Source: Isoetes taiwanensis (Eukaryota; Streptophyta; Lycopodiopsida; Isoetales; Isoetaceae). From it: a stretch of DNA of 64,000 bases. This document shows positions 32,165 to 45,502 of the stretch, one piece after another. The notes under the pieces are model-generated. The model was not told the origin of the DNA. It made no database searches and saw only the letters and a program-made list of their open reading frames with translations. The stretch lies in contig JAJEKV010000004.1 in assembly GCA_021234155.1 (NCBI GenBank), forward strand, positions 5,276,109 to 5,340,108. Direction: 5' to 3'. Within the stretch, counting starts at the first letter, position 1; every line of letters begins with the position of its first letter. The position numbers and the translations under genes were made by a program.

Positions 32165-35100
32165 CAGAAGGTAGAGGGACCAAAATAAGCAAACCAACAC
32201 CATTGTCAAGGTTATTTTGAAGCCATGGACCATCTCCAAAGTCCTTTTTCTTCAGCTATACCTCATATGTCTTGACATGTTGTGCATCTTTGTTGTCCTG
32301 CAATCAAAGAAGTTACAAAAGAAGGGAGAAATTATGACCAGGTAAAACAAGAGATAATTTATGCTCAACTTGGAAAAGGACTGCAATTGTTGGCTTTAAG
32401 CATCCATATAAAATTTTGATATCAAGTACTTGCAATTCTTCCACTTCGTTGTCAACTTTTGAAGCATACTTGGAATGAGAACAACCTGCAACCTTAGATT
32501 GAATAAACAAATGAAAGGAAGGCGTGCAACTTTTCGCCCTTATTGATTGATGCGCTTATGGCCCACAATGCTTTTAACATTCGGGGTTCCTATAGAAGCC
32601 GCTTAACTTTTGCATGCATGATAGTTGATTGATCCATTTTTTAAAAAGATCACAAGATGGATCATATAATGAGATATTGATAAGGAGATAACAGGTTTGT
32701 CATCAAGTGAGGCAGACCAAAAGGTAGGTTGAGTAAGTTAATGTCTATAGCGACATGTGTGTAATAGCAGATACTAGATTAGGATTCCAGTTTCTGAAGT
32801 TATTCTTAACTTTTTTTTTATAAAACCACTCTTTCACAATGCAGTTCTATTGGTAAATATCGATTGCCGAAAATTGAATCTCATGATGGCAGATAATGTC
32901 ATGCTTATAGGTCCTTGTCATGTATTTTTTTATGCTATAACAGAGGTAGGGTTATCCACTGGAAGTGCGAGGGAAGCAGTCTTCTTGAAGTACAATGCTT
33001 TAGATAAACTTGAGGTCTGGTATCAAGCTACTCGTGGTATAAGGGCAGTGACTGCTATGCTTCCTATGCTTCAGGTTGAAGAAGCAAGAGAAGACAAGCA
33101 ACATAACCAAGGAATATTTTATTCCAAATGATTGGATAAACAATGACAAAGCTGCGACCTTTTAACTTTGATAAGCTTATTTTTGTAGAATGATGCAATC
33201 AGTTACATTAATGAACAAACTACATAAAATAATGTTCCCCTTGTTTAAAAAATGTAAGTTGATTCTTTTACTTCCCCTTTGTTCTTTGTAAAGAGAATTC
33301 ATTAGAATTTCTAAAATTCATTTATCATGCAATCCATTTGAAGCGGATATATTTAATGTGTGACGTTAAGGTTAGCCCATAGCACAATAGAATTAATGCT
33401 CTTCCAACTTATGGTGCAAGAGTGCATCGAGAACTTGCAAGAAGGGTGATTCGCGCGGTCGTATGTCCTCTTCTATCTCAAGAAAGTTCAAGGATTGAAC
33501 AACGCTTGATTTACCTTCATCTCTTGATAGCAAACCCCAATCTGCGGAGAACTCAATAATTGTGAAGCTGGCTGATCTGTGACAAGGATGGTGTCGGACA
33601 CGTATCATGTTGTATTTAATTGGAAAGACTAGAAATCTCATCAAACCGGTCTTCTATAAGTGTCCAAAGATGCGCCCACGATCGTAGACCACGAAGAAAT
33701 GAACTCGGGTCAGTGGCCGTCACCTATCTGGCGGCTCATCCATCTTCCAAAGCTATCCGGCTTTAAGTGTTCATTTCCACCACGTCCCACATGACATTCT
33801 CGCATCTTGAAGTTCAAATATTCTACTTGGTCGTTTCGAATGTGCTATCACCATGGCTCCCGGGATCTTTGTTTCCGGACTTCCAAAGGTTAGAATAAAT
33901 CCGGCATATGAAAATCATGCAATGCAATTAAACATCTTTGGAAAAGCGTAAGCGCTTAGAAGCAAAACAAGAGCATAGATGCACGCAAACATTAGAGATT
34001 GCGAGGCGAGAACAAGAAATAGGTAAATGTGATCTGCGATTGCATTTGGAAATGTAAGAACACCTTTTGAATTACAATTTCGGACATGCTAGATTAACGG
34101 TCATGTATTGTTCATAAACATGCAGGAAATGCATTTTTCCACTTTGAATCTCCAATGTTCGAACAAAACAATCTTCAAGTCTTTGCCAGAGTCAATTCAG
34201 AGCTTATGCAAAACTTTTTAGTTGTTAATATCTGCTGGGAAAATCTGCGGTCCATGTGCCATATTCTATGCAAGTAGATGGAAGATTTTTTCTATCTATC
34301 AAGAAATCTGCAGTCTTGTGGCAAGTCGTGATTTAGAATTGTGGCAAATTGATCAGGTCGAGGCGAGAGGCCATAGGTTGAAGTGCAAGGAATGCTCGAG
34401 CTAGAAGGGTGCGAATGTATTTTAACAATCCCGGTGGCCACAAAAGCTGAATTATTATTTGACCTCAAACACTTCGATGGGACGCTTGACCCACGATTGG
34501 TCATTTGCAATACCTTGCCTTCTTCGATGGCATGCACCGCACTTTATTAGCATTGTCGGTATTATTATCTTCCATATCGGTCTGTTGCATCTCGGATTAA
34601 AACCAGGGAGGCCTCTTTGGCCTTCGTTCAAGGCCCGATAATCGACCGGTTTTAGCCGGGAATGCTTGGAAGCAATACCACGAATATGCGGTGCTCTTTA
34701 CATGTTTGTAGCAATAGAATCACATTAAAAAATGGAGTCACAAGAGATCTACTATACCACACTTTCAATGATTGTGCGCTTGCCGATAGTGTGCGCGAAT
34801 CGAAATTCCTAATTACATTGACGAGGTTTGGAAAAGCTTAATTGTTGGAATGCCACTAATCAACCAATCTATAAGCGAGAATGAGCAAAATCGTCATCAG
34901 GTCGTATATGAAGTCATGATCTAATCTAATTGACATAAAAATATATATTTGCACTACTAACACTAAAAAGGGACAAGGCATGATTGCGAGGGGGTATTGT
35001 TCTTTGAAAGTTTGGGGCCACTATAGATAGTCTAATGCCTTAGCATGAAGCCATAAAGTAAATCTATCATGATGATACATTATCATCTCGATCTCGGATA

Positions 35101-35823
35101 AAAGCATTGCAATCGATTGCTTTCGAATTGGGATAATCGAATGGCTCGGGATAAATCCAAAATAAGCGTATTTATATGGCATCAAACCGGGCTTCAAAGT
35201 TTGCAAGAACAAATACCTTAAAGCGTTAGATCCGGGTTACCATCAGCACTTTAACAAGACATAGACGGGGCAAAGTCCACCTCCGGCTCGACAATCTGGC
35301 CACAACTTCGGCAGAAGAAGCTTTACTCCAAGGTTACGCTTGTGTAAAACGCCATGGAACAGGCAAAAGGAATATGAAGGAAGGAAAGCTCACCTAACAC
35401 GGAATGAGTTCAACCAAGAGCTTCACCCTCGTTATCTCTAGAGTTCTGTCTGTGTTGCCGGTTAGGCGGTTCAACCATCAGCGACCCACATCGCAGTTGA
35501 CCGCCAGTTTACAGCCAACAATAGGTTTTTAGCAGTTTTCGGCATATCTTAGGTATATTCTAGCATATGCTTAGAATATGCCAGAAACCCACATAAACGA
35601 GGGTTTGCCCCCTTAGGGGCAACCCAAAAACCGGATAAACAGAAAGAATGGCCAAAAAAAATGCCGGAAAAAAAAAAAGTTTCTAAAACTGCAAAAACAT
35701 TTTAAGTACAATAAATTTCCTGTAAAAACTTTAGAGAATTTCCGACGTGGTCAGTTACTTACGTGGCGACCACGCTTTTAGAGTTCTAAAAGAGCAGTGA
35801 AAGATCGAGCAGAACGGAAGGCG
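32165..35823. other. Intergenic region, unrecognised
   Basis: Frames such as 32850-33131 (VFLKYNALDKLEVWYQATRG) and 33393-33644 could be old exons, but I do not recognise them. The 33.6-35.4 kb part has a more even base composition than its flanks and may be a decayed transposon. No ends were found. Confidence 0.35.
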
Positions 35824-37428
35824 ATGGGCGCCATTACAGCTTCGGAGATCTCCACCATCGGTGGTATTGCGACAGTTTCGCTGTTGCACTCCTTTATTCC
35901 CACACATTGGCTGCCCTTCTCCATTGTCGGCCGGGCACAGAAGTGGACAATCTCTCGTACTCTTCTTGTGAGTAAGTAAACCTTTTCCAATCGGTCGTTC
36001 TAGTCTAGATGCAAATAGACAGTTTGTAAAAGTGCATGGCTCTCATTTTTGTGCCTTAGATCGTCAATATCCCTCTCTGTGTGTCGCTGTATGATGCATC
36101 CACAGCATTGTAGTTGTTCAAGTGGATTTTGCCCTTTAGAACAAATTTAATAATATTGGAGTTTCATGAACTGATTCATTCTTCTTTACTACCATAGTTT
36201 TAAAATAGATTTAAGGAACATTGGAGTTTCATGAACTAATTTATTCTTCTTTATTAGCGTAGTTCCTTAACCGACTACATTAGGACACCACGTGATTTCC
36301 AAGGGGTTTTAAATTTTGGAGAATATGGTACAGTCAACATCTATTGTCAAGTGGTTTGAATGTCTTGGAAGTTTTACCATGAGCCCTTTCACTATACGGA
36401 TTTCAAAAGATTAAATGGAAGTTTGTCATTTTGTGGTCCAGTGCAAAACAAATATGTGCATTTTCCAGAGATATGAACGCACTAGTATGCATCTTCCAAA
36501 GGTCTTTTACTAAATGGCTAATTTGTGCAAGATTAATACTATTTGAAATCCAAAGGTCTTTTACAGAATGGTTAACTTGTACAAGATTAATACTATTAGA
36601 AATCCAAGTTGGGTTGAGTCCCAGATATTTACCTTCCACAGCACTTCCTAAAGCAAAATTGATTTGGCTCACTTAATGAGACCATTTTCCAGAACATTTC
36701 ATTTTATCGTCTGATATTAATTTTACCATTTGAGAATTTTCGTTTTCTAGCATTAGTTAATTCTTATGTAGCACTAACTATTTACATGTTCGTTTCATGC
36801 AGCTGCATCGCAAGCATTGGTTAATTCTTTTGTGCAGCACTAATTATTTATATGTTCTTCTCATACAGCTGCATTTGGAGCAGTCTGCCATGTGATATCG
36901 ACATCAATTTTGGGCCTTACAGCTATAACTATGGCTAACACTATCGCAGGTGAAGATACAGTACACATGTTAGCATCCCTCCTTTTGATATTTCTTGGAG
37001 CTGGTTATGTTCTACTTTTTCTGTTTGGTAAAGGTGGCCATGGCCATTCGCATAACCATTCCATGGAAAAGATGGCAGTTGCTGGTCTAATTCTGGTGCC
37101 TACTTTGTCACCATGCGCAACCACATTGCCAGTATTTCTTGCTCTGGGAGATGCTTCTTCAGGCTATATAATGTTGGCTATCATAGTTCTTCTTATAAGT
37201 ACCATGACTGTGATGCTGGTATTAGTTTCATTATCATTCTATGGTGCTAGCCAACTTAAGTTCCATTGGATTGAACGATATGACAAGGCTTTGGTAGGGA
37301 CAGTCTTATGTCTTGTAGGTATCTTAACATACTTGTTTCATGACCATGACCATGACCATGAGCACCCTTCAGTTGATGGGGCAGTTTCTGCCATACATGG
37401 CATCAAAAGAAAGATATTTTATCCCTAG
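35824..37428 (+). CDS. NicO/UreH-like multispan membrane protein, putative metal transporter
   Basis: Two exons, 35824-35971 and 36869-37428, joined across a GTAAGT...CATACAG intron. The joined codon (A plus CT) restores one frame, giving about 235 residues. The first in-frame ATG is at 35824. There are six likely membrane spans, the first around ISTIGGIATVSLLHSFIPTHW. A histidine-rich loop (GKGGHGHSHNHSMEK) and a histidine/aspartate tail (HDHDHDHEH) suggest divalent metal binding. The pattern matches a conserved plant family annotated as UreH-like/NicO-type transmembrane proteins. Substrate and membrane are unknown. It is the best-supported ordinary host gene in the window apart from the DYW gene. 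Its intron shows duplicated acceptor sequence. Confidence 0.82.
36751..36876 (+). repeat. Tandem duplication of the intron 3' splice region
   Basis: Copy 1 (36751 on) and copy 2 (36815 on) both run CATT-GTTAATTCTT, GCACTAA, ATGTTC and end at a CAG acceptor before CTGCAT. The copy-1 acceptor is at 36801-36802 and the copy-2 acceptor at 36867-36868, 66 bp apart. Using the upstream site keeps the frame but meets TAA 13 codons later. Confidence 0.8.
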
Positions 37429-40400
37429 TTCTGCACAAGTGGAAACATTTATCTGCAGTAGCTTTTTGGACATTTTTTAAGAGATATTTGTCTATATTGC
37501 ACCTTTTTTATAGTTGGCAGCATGAATAGCATGGAAGGGAAATTTACACTTCTCTACCAGAACGACTTAAGTAATTCATAAAGAAGTGGCTTTTACCCCA
37601 AAAAAGGTACGTGTATATCTCATTCATGGATAGTCAAGAAACCACAACTTTGGATGGAGCTTCAAAAACTGATCAATATTGATGATGCAAACATTTGATG
37701 CATCATAGTCAAAGTATAAGAAGCAGCACTTTTAGGTTTGAATACCCATCTTTTTGGGTTGCCCGAAGGGCAAACTTCAGGGATGGTGTGGAAGCGGGAT
37801 ATGCCCCACATATTCCAATTGAAAGGTGGAGATGTGGGGAGAGTAATGATCTGAGGGCTCAGATTAAAGCTAGAGCAAAGAGAAACTGAAAGCAGTGTTC
37901 ACCGCATTCTTTCTATTTGCATTGATAGTTCGCATTGACAGTCGAGTAGAAGTTGTTTTCTCGTACATGTAGAAGTTGAGTCATCTGGAATATGAATTTT
38001 AGAGCGTTTTGAAGAATCATCCTAGAAAATTGAGGGCATCTGCTGAATTGGATCGAACTCAAATGATTTTAGTGAGCAGGTTAATCTAGCAAGCAGAGGC
38101 GACACAATAAGAAAACCTAGATATGGGCAGATAAGATCACTTGTTTTGGTCCATAACCTAGATATGGGCAGAGAAGAATACTTGTTTTGGTCCGTATATA
38201 GCTATGCGGTTTCTTGCCTTGGGTTTCTTGATCGAGAAGAGCAACCCCACGAGAGTGCAGCTGGATCTGCATGCATTATGCAGAAAGGAAAATGAGACAT
38301 ATGCACAATCCAACAAATTGTTCTTGACCAAAATTGATGAGAAGTATCGTATGATACGCCTACCCAAGTGTCTAAGGTGGACGATGAAATAACCAGGTTC
38401 ATCTTCAAAAGCACAGATGGTGCCAATAAGAAGGCAACCATAAGAAGGCAACAAACAGGAGCTAACATAAGCATAGTAGATGACTCTTTAGGAAATAAAC
38501 AGGATGTGGCTTCAAGTGATGACGCTTTCGAGGACGTTATGGAGCTACAACTTAACCATGTTTCTTTGATTAGATGTTATAAAGCTAATGAAAAGTAATA
38601 GAGCATGCAGGAATGAATACAATATTTTATAGTAACACTGTAATTTGCTTTGGCTCAGAATGTTAGAAACAATTATTTATGGCTAGTTGCTTGGCCTTAA
38701 TCTAGAAGTGTACAAGGTGCTCAATAAGTAAATGAAACATGTATAGATGCATGCATCCACGTATGTATAGGCTAGATGCAACCTAGATTTACAGCAGGGG
38801 TTTAGGCAAATATTTCGGGAGCAGACTAACATGGTTGTGTAGCGGCGATATTGACAAGCATACATACAATGGAGTGCTAAATTGAGGAATTAAAATTGAG
38901 ACATGCATAGTAACTCTTAGATTATAGGATATTGTAGCTGCAAATGATCTAATATTGCTAACATTGAGGAATTAAAATTGAGACATGCATAGTAACACTT
39001 AAATTATAGGATATTGTAGCTGCAAATGATCTAATATTGCTAACAAATACAATACCAGGGAAACAAATTCATCTTAATATTCCTTCTCCTTCTTATGTAA
39101 TTTAGTTTGCTGTTTTTGTTCGCGTTCCTAAGCCGCAATTTAGAGAAGCTTGCAGTCAACACGTGTCCTTTTATTAAAATCAGATATCAAGTTAGAAAAT
39201 CTTAGCGATGAAGAGCCGCAATTTACAAGAACTCGAAAACAACACCTGTCATTGCATTCAAAATTCAAATCAGCGATATATCTGCGCTTCTAAAATTGGA
39301 TTTTGTGTGCAGCGAACTGGACCCTCTGCCAAAATTGGATTGAATCTCCTACTGCCAGATATATAGAGTTATTGGAACGGTGACTTATTGGATAACTACT
39401 CTGTTCGATTTGCAAATCTAGCCAATTAATGCTTTGGCTGCCTACTCTAGATTGATCGTTTTCGTTCTTCGTGTGGTTGGCATGTGGCCCCAAACGTGGT
39501 TACTGTAGCAACGCTGCAAATTCAGCCTCTGTTCAGTCGGGTCCTGTATGAATAGCATGAATTAGCAGCTCTAGATGTCCGCAATCTGCTCCTAGCAAGC
39601 CGGCAAAATTTGAAAAGGTATGTTTACTCAATCTTTATTCTGCGTCCGTTTATATTTGGAGGAATTGGAACTTTTGATCTGACTATCCAATTCATGGCTA
39701 AATACTGGTAGCAATCGGCCCCAATACTTTGGGATACTAAACACAGCTCTACTTCTACAAGGAATTCCCAAGATGCAATCCCCCTTTCATTTAGTAGCAA
39801 TTCTGACTAAATCCGACTCACCGGCATAGATCCACTTCCTGCGACAACAAGCATCTGGCCACTTGGGTAACAAAACTCCCTCCGTCATACTCGGACCACT
39901 TGGGATGGCCAAGTGTCCGGGCGAGGAACACGGAGGTGTCATTCGTCCCACGTCCTCAATGGAAAATCCTATACAGCGGAAGCATACATACACGTTAGCA
40001 TACAACAATCATGCTAAAATAATATACCACCACGAAGGGTGGCCCATCCATCATCATCCACGAAAAGATAGTACAACCATAATAACATGAAATAAACATC
40101 ATGACAAGGCACTACCCCGGGCTCAGACTCCAAGGGATCAACTGACGGCCAGAACCTCAAGATATCAGCAGACGGATAACATGGCGTTGGCTGGCATAAA
40201 ACAATGGGTAGGGTAGTCCACTCCATCCGCCCCCCCTGTGCACACTTTGCAGATAGGCTGAATCATGCTATGACGTGCTTGTAGCCCTCCGGAGACGCAA
40301 TCCCAAGGAATCACCCTTCGGGACTACTCCGGGTTACATCTCCCCGGTCCGATGAGGCAGGTCAGAGAGGCGTCTCTTTCCCGAGCATGACGGATCCCTG

Positions 40401-41793
40401 GGTGTGCTAGAGAACACGTGTCGCATCAGCGACCCCCGCATCCGTACCCGACTTACTCCCCTAAATTTAAAGGCCGGCTCACCTGCCCGTTCGAGCCCAG
40501 GGCATCCATATAGGCACATCCCTGCGACCCAAAGAGTATCAGACCCATACCCGGCCCACACACGGTGACCGGCTATAAGCCTAGCACACTGTAGGAGTCC
40601 TGTAGGTGCGCTAGGCAAGACCCCACCCCCGATTCACCATCATACTCGTTATCTGGTGCTGAACCACATCATAGCATCTACAGCCAGGTTGGCTCTTGTG
40701 CACAAGCTGCATTTATTGGGTATTAAGGGATCTAGATAGAGACATCTCTACTGCTAAGAGGCTTTTGGTCTCTACCCTTCCCTTAATTCCCAATACATGG
40801 AAGAAGCGGAAAGAAAGAATATAAACACTATCTAAGTATCCAGAACAACATACAAAAGAGAATTTAATCATTCCATCTATTTAAAGAAGTGTCAGCAGAA
40901 TAGAAGCTATCTAAAGACTAACCAGTCTCTTGGCTGGAGCCGTTGTCACGGACGGCTTCCATATCTCGAGGCTGTTGGTAGGTGTTGGCAAGGACGGGTT
41001 CAAACTGGTGGCTGCTGCTCCTCTTCACTCTGCAATTCGAATTTGGGATGAAATGGGGGGGTAGGACCCCTATTTCACGAACCAAAATGGAAAGTCCCTC
41101 CTGGCCAATCGATTTGGGCCAGATGGCACCCCCTCATTGGTGATAATTAGTTAATTAAACCAAATTAGCATGGTTGATTATGCCAATAAAATCCATAATT
41201 ATCCATGGGTTTTATTAGCATAGCTAATAAAATCCATTGTAGGTGAACCCCGCTTGGGCCCTTAGGCCCACTACATGTTGGTGATGTGTCATGGTATGTA
41301 TACGTATACCGTATAAATACCTAGAACGTCAAATTCCCCTTGGATTAATGTTGTCCTCAGCATTAGAGTTAGTGGAGAGTCAATATGGGAAAGGTAACTT
41401 TCATTTATTGAAGACGTCAAGGGTTACATATTCAGGTAGGAGGACAAAAGTCCTTTTTTTTTCCAACATAAGTAGTAAAAGATTACACTCAAGAGTACAT
41501 TTCAAACATAAAATTTCAAAAACACAAGTTGGCCTGCGAAGTGAGGCTCGTGTTCTTCTGCAGCTTATCAGTACGCGCTACTGGCCTGCAGAAGTGAGTA
41601 CAATAGTATTTAAGAAATAATTTAAGTAGTGTGGTTGAAGGGACCACCCCCTTAAATAAATAAAAATATGAATGCAAGAATCCTATCATGCCTATGGCTG
41701 GCATGTCGTCGCGGCGTAAGGAATGGCAATATTCCCATTATAGCCGGAGATGAATGCATCCTATCATGAATGCCTATATGCCCAGTTTCCCAG
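37429..41793. other. Intergenic with small repeats
   Basis: No recognisable gene. Frames at 37695-37889 and 38158-38598 lack known domains. It holds an 82-bp tandem duplication (38881-39044). A more GC-rich stretch at 39.9-41.2 kb resembles transposon or LTR sequence, but I could not find a matching partner repeat. The stretch 41290-41793 should contain the chromovirus 3' LTR if that element is complete, but I could not define it. Confidence 0.4.
38881..39044. repeat. Two-copy tandem duplication, 82-bp period
   Basis: ATTGAGGAATTAAAATTGAG begins both units (38881 and 38963). The units differ at only a few bases and end together at GCTAAC (39044). Confidence 0.9.
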
Positions 41794-42711
41794 CTAAGAT
41801 GCATGTAACCCAACCCCTAAAATGAACCCTGTCGGATCTCGCTCATATGACCCCTGTCGCACTAGAAACACATTATGCTTACCGTCAGGGTCGGAGATGA
41901 TTGCATCTTGAATGGTTCGGCCCTGGCATTCTTTCATAAAGTCTGGGTAAGTCTTATCCAAATCCGCTTTAAGAACCCATGTTGCGTCCTGTGTGTGTAA
42001 GTGTTTCCATTTAACCAAGTATTGCAAAATTTGAGTTCGACGGGTTTGCTTGCACGCACGATCAAGGAGAGCTTCGGGCACAATCTCCAATTGATCCTCA
42101 GTCATCTCCAGAAGTGTTGGTATGTCAAGAACTTCCTCTGGATCCGGATGATGCTTCTTGAGAAGACTTACATGGAAAACTTTATGGATCTTTAAATGTG
42201 CGGGTAGATCCAATCGGTAGGCCTGAGAACCTATCCTTTTGGTTATCTGAAAAGGTCCCGCCCATCTAGGTGCAAGCTTCTTGCAATTGCCAATCTTAAG
42301 TTTGGCTTGCTTCACCTTGATCTTTAGCAAAACCGAATCACCAACCTGAAACTCCCGGGGCGTGCGATGTCGATCAGCAAGACTCTTTTGCCGAGCCCTT
42401 GCGGCTATCAAGTATGCTCGAACCTCTTCGACTAGCGCTTGCATGTCTGTAAGCAACTGCTGAGAAACTTCCACCTTGGATACTGGATTATGCCACGTGT
42501 TTGGAGTGAGGCATTGATAGCCATAATTTATCATGAAAGGAGACATTCTTGAGGACTCTTGTCTAGTGCTGTTATAAGCAAACTCCACCAAATGGATGTA
42601 GTCTGCCCATTGAGATTGTTTGTTCCAAACATAGTTACGTAGCATATCCTCAATTATGCGATTGGTACTCTCTGTTTGACCGTCTGTCTGCGGGTGATAA
42701 GTTGTGCTCAT
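41794..42711 (-). pseudogene. Integrase C-terminal half with chromodomain
   Basis: It opens with the third catalytic region (HPQTDGQTESTNRIIEDMLR, containing the essential Glu), continues through the GPY/F-type module (RWAGPFQITKRIGSQAYRL, then KIHKVFHVSLLKK), and ends in a chromodomain (ILQYLVKWKHLHTQDATWV). The domain would tether integration to histone marks. It is separated from the preceding integrase block by a frame break near 42708. Confidence 0.85.
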
Positions 42712-43525
42712 GGCAAGCTTAGTTTGAATAGTGCTGAAGAAATTTTCCAGAACGCACTAACAAACTTAGGATCACCATCTGATATAATGGTACGGGGCAT
42801 CCCATGCAGACGAAATATCTCCTTATTGAAGAGCAAGGCAGTATCCAATGCAGTGTCCGTGGTACGACATGGCAGGAAATGTGCCATTTTAGAAAGTTTG
42901 TCGACCACCACCATTAAGGCATCAAACCCTCTTAATGTGCGCAGAAGTCCCACGATAAAGTCCATGGTAATAACTCTCATTTTGCATTGTGGACATCGAG
43001 GGGTTGCAACTCTCCTGGGATACGCAACTGCTCTGCCTTTGTTTGCTGACAGATTTGGCATTGCTTAATGTACTTGGCAATGTGCTTCTTCATTCCTAGC
43101 CAGAAATAGCTGGAGCGGATCTTGAAACATGTCTTCATAAATCCTGCATGCCCCGCTATAGGACTGTTATGTGTATCATGGAGAATGAGCTTACGAACTC
43201 CAGATGTCTCGGGAACACATAAATTATCCTTGTAATAGAGGAGTTCAGCTTCTTTCTTATAATGGCGGAAGGTCTCCCTCTCCTTATCCGTTCTGGCTTC
43301 CCTAGATACACTTTGCCATACCTCCCAGAATTCTGGGTCTACGGGAAGGGCCTGCTGAATATGCTTTCCAAACTCACTGGAGAGCGTGGATATAGCATTA
43401 CAATGTATTCGGGTGACGAATGAATGTCGAGAAAGCGTGTCAGCAACAACATTATGCTTGTCCGGCTTATAGATGACCTTGAAGTCATATTCCTCAAGGA
43501 ATTCCATCCATCGTCTTTGTCGCAA
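42708..43525 (-). pseudogene. RNase H end and integrase N-terminal and core parts (frame-broken)
   Basis: 43525-42977 holds the end of RNase H ([20 protein letters not shown], then ADTLSRH) and the H2C2 zinc finger (H-x-H ... CQICQQTK). 43061-42708 resumes in another frame with the catalytic core: MDFIVGL (first Asp), then IISDGDPKFVSAFW (second Asp). The catalytic Glu lies in the next block. At least two frameshifts split the enzyme. Confidence 0.82.
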
Positions 43526-45174
43526 GTGAGGTGAGGCTGCATAAATATGTATTGGAGGCTTTGATGATTAGTATCAAAGTGGAATCGTCTTCCAAGTAGA
43601 TAGTGCCTCCAGATGCGCAAGGCACGTACAACCGCGAGCAACTCTTGATCATGCGTGGGGTATCGCTGTTCTGCATCATTCATCTTTCGAGAATCATAGG
43701 CGATAACCCGACCTTCTTGCATCAAGACTCCACCGGTAGCTATTTTACTAGCATCTGTGGCAACCCACTTATCCTTTTGAGGATCAGGCATGGTAAGAAC
43801 AGGAGCTGTTGCCAAAGCATCCTTTAATGCTTGAAATCCGGCATGAACCTTGTCTTTAGAATGTGCCATCCAATCCCTAACATTTTCATGCTTGGTCAGG
43901 TCGGTTAAAGGTGCGGCGAGCTTGGCAAAGTCCTTGACAAATTTACGGTAATAGTCGGCCAAGCCTAGAAAGCTTCGGACCTCAGACACATTGGTTGGAA
44001 TGGGCCACTCCTTTATTGCCTCAATCTTAGCTGGATCTGTGGTTATCCCTTCGGCAGATACAATATGTCCCAGGTAATCAACCTTGGTGGTTGCAAAGCG
44101 ACACTTGGAGAATTTGGCATATAATTGGTGGCGTCTCAATTTCTGTAAGGCCAACCGAAGGTGCCGTTCATGGTCCTCTAAGGTCTTACTGTATATGAGG
44201 ATGTCATCGAAGAATATGATGACAAAATCATCAAGATATTCACGGAAGACATCGTTCATGAGCCTCATGAAAGTGGCCGGAGCATTGGTCAGGCCAAATG
44301 GCATCACAATGAACTCGTAATGCCCATAGCGCGTCCGGAAAGCGGACTTATGGATGTCATCCTCCTTAATCCTGATCTGGTGATATCCCGACCGAAGGTC
44401 AATCTTTGTAAAGTACTTATCCCCTTGCAACTGATCCATTAGATCGTCGGCCCGCGGCAAAGTATACCGATTCTTAATAGTATGCTTGTTTAGTTGGTGG
44501 TAATTGATGCACATTCTTGGGGTGCCATCCTTTTTCTTGACAAAGAGGGTCGGGGCTCCAAAAGGTGAAACACTGGGTCGAATGAAGCCTAATTTGAGGA
44601 GATCCTGCAACTGCTTCTTAAGCTCCGTTAATTCAGGAATACTCATCTGGTATGGGGCCTTACTGGTAGGCTTAGTGCCTGGTTCGAAGGTGATTTCACA
44701 TTCCACCCCTCTAAAAGGTGGCAAGCGATGGATTTTGTCAGGAAATAAGTCATGGTATTCCCGAAGAACGACGGCTATTGCCTGAGGCAAGGCATCAAAA
44801 ACTTCATCCTGTTTGGACTTAGCTTCCACTGAAGCAAGTCGAATCATGCCAGTGATCTGAGATTTCTTGAGAGCCCTATGCAACTGGCATAATGAAATAC
44901 ATTGCGTAATGGGAATAACTGGCTTACCTGCTATAGTGACTCGGGCTCCATTAGCTGCATTAAAGGTAACTTCGCGCTTCTCACAGTCAATGTTGGCCTT
45001 GGCAACAGCCAGGAATTCTATTCCCACAATGAGATCATAGCAGCCAATATCCATTATCTCCGTCTCGAGAGCGACAGGTGTTCCTGGCAACTGAATGTTC
45101 AAATTGATACGTCGACCACGTGTATGGCGTATGGCCCCACTAGCCAACGTAATTGGACGTGGCTTAGACTTCAA
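43339..45174 (-). pseudogene. Protease tail, reverse transcriptase and RNase H
   Basis: A 611-codon open block. It starts just after an in-frame TAG (45184-45186) that follows the protease active-site D-T-G-S (45226-45237). Protease continues (IQLPGTP, then [12 protein letters not shown]). RT motifs include [34 protein letters not shown], and the catalytic F-F-D-D box in [13 protein letters not shown]. RNase H begins [14 protein letters not shown] with its Asp kept and reaches [18 protein letters not shown] before frame is lost near 43520. Apart from the stop and the frame loss, catalytic residues are intact. Confidence 0.85.
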
Positions 45175-45460
45175 AGGAGTGATCTATAAGACTTCTGCCA
45201 TTCTAGGAGATGCAAAATTATGCGTGCTACCAGTATCCATAAGGATAATGAAAGGTTTACAACCTACTTGGCCGACCGTGGAGATGACAGAGAGCTGATG
45301 GTTGGTTTGATCCGTTTCAATGGCAGCATAGATATGAGACTCAACCTGTTATATAGTCAGGCGCGTCATCTTCAGCAGCATCGTCTGGATGGTTTGGGTC
45401 CCCTATGCCTTCCCAATCTATAACAACAAGAGCAGCCTGCATGGTCTGTGTAATATAGGG

Positions 45461-45502
45461 GCATTCTTGCATACGGTGTCCCGGGCGGAAGCACCGATAG
45501 CA
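45461..45502 (-). other. Gag zinc knuckle of the chromovirus
   Basis: The minus strand encodes C-Y-R-C-F-R-P-G-H-R-M-Q-E-C, a standard CX2CX4HX4C nucleocapsid knuckle. It lies between the gag frame and the protease, in a stretch interrupted by stops. Confidence 0.8.

Noticed and set aside
32850-33131. ORF of 93 codons as an exon of a known gene
   Set aside because: The sequence looks protein-like, but I recognise no family and see no clear splice context.
41298-41315. Palindrome GTATACGTATAC near the chromovirus end as an operator or LTR end
   Set aside because: Short, AT-rich alternating sequence that occurs by chance; no partner at the other end of the element.
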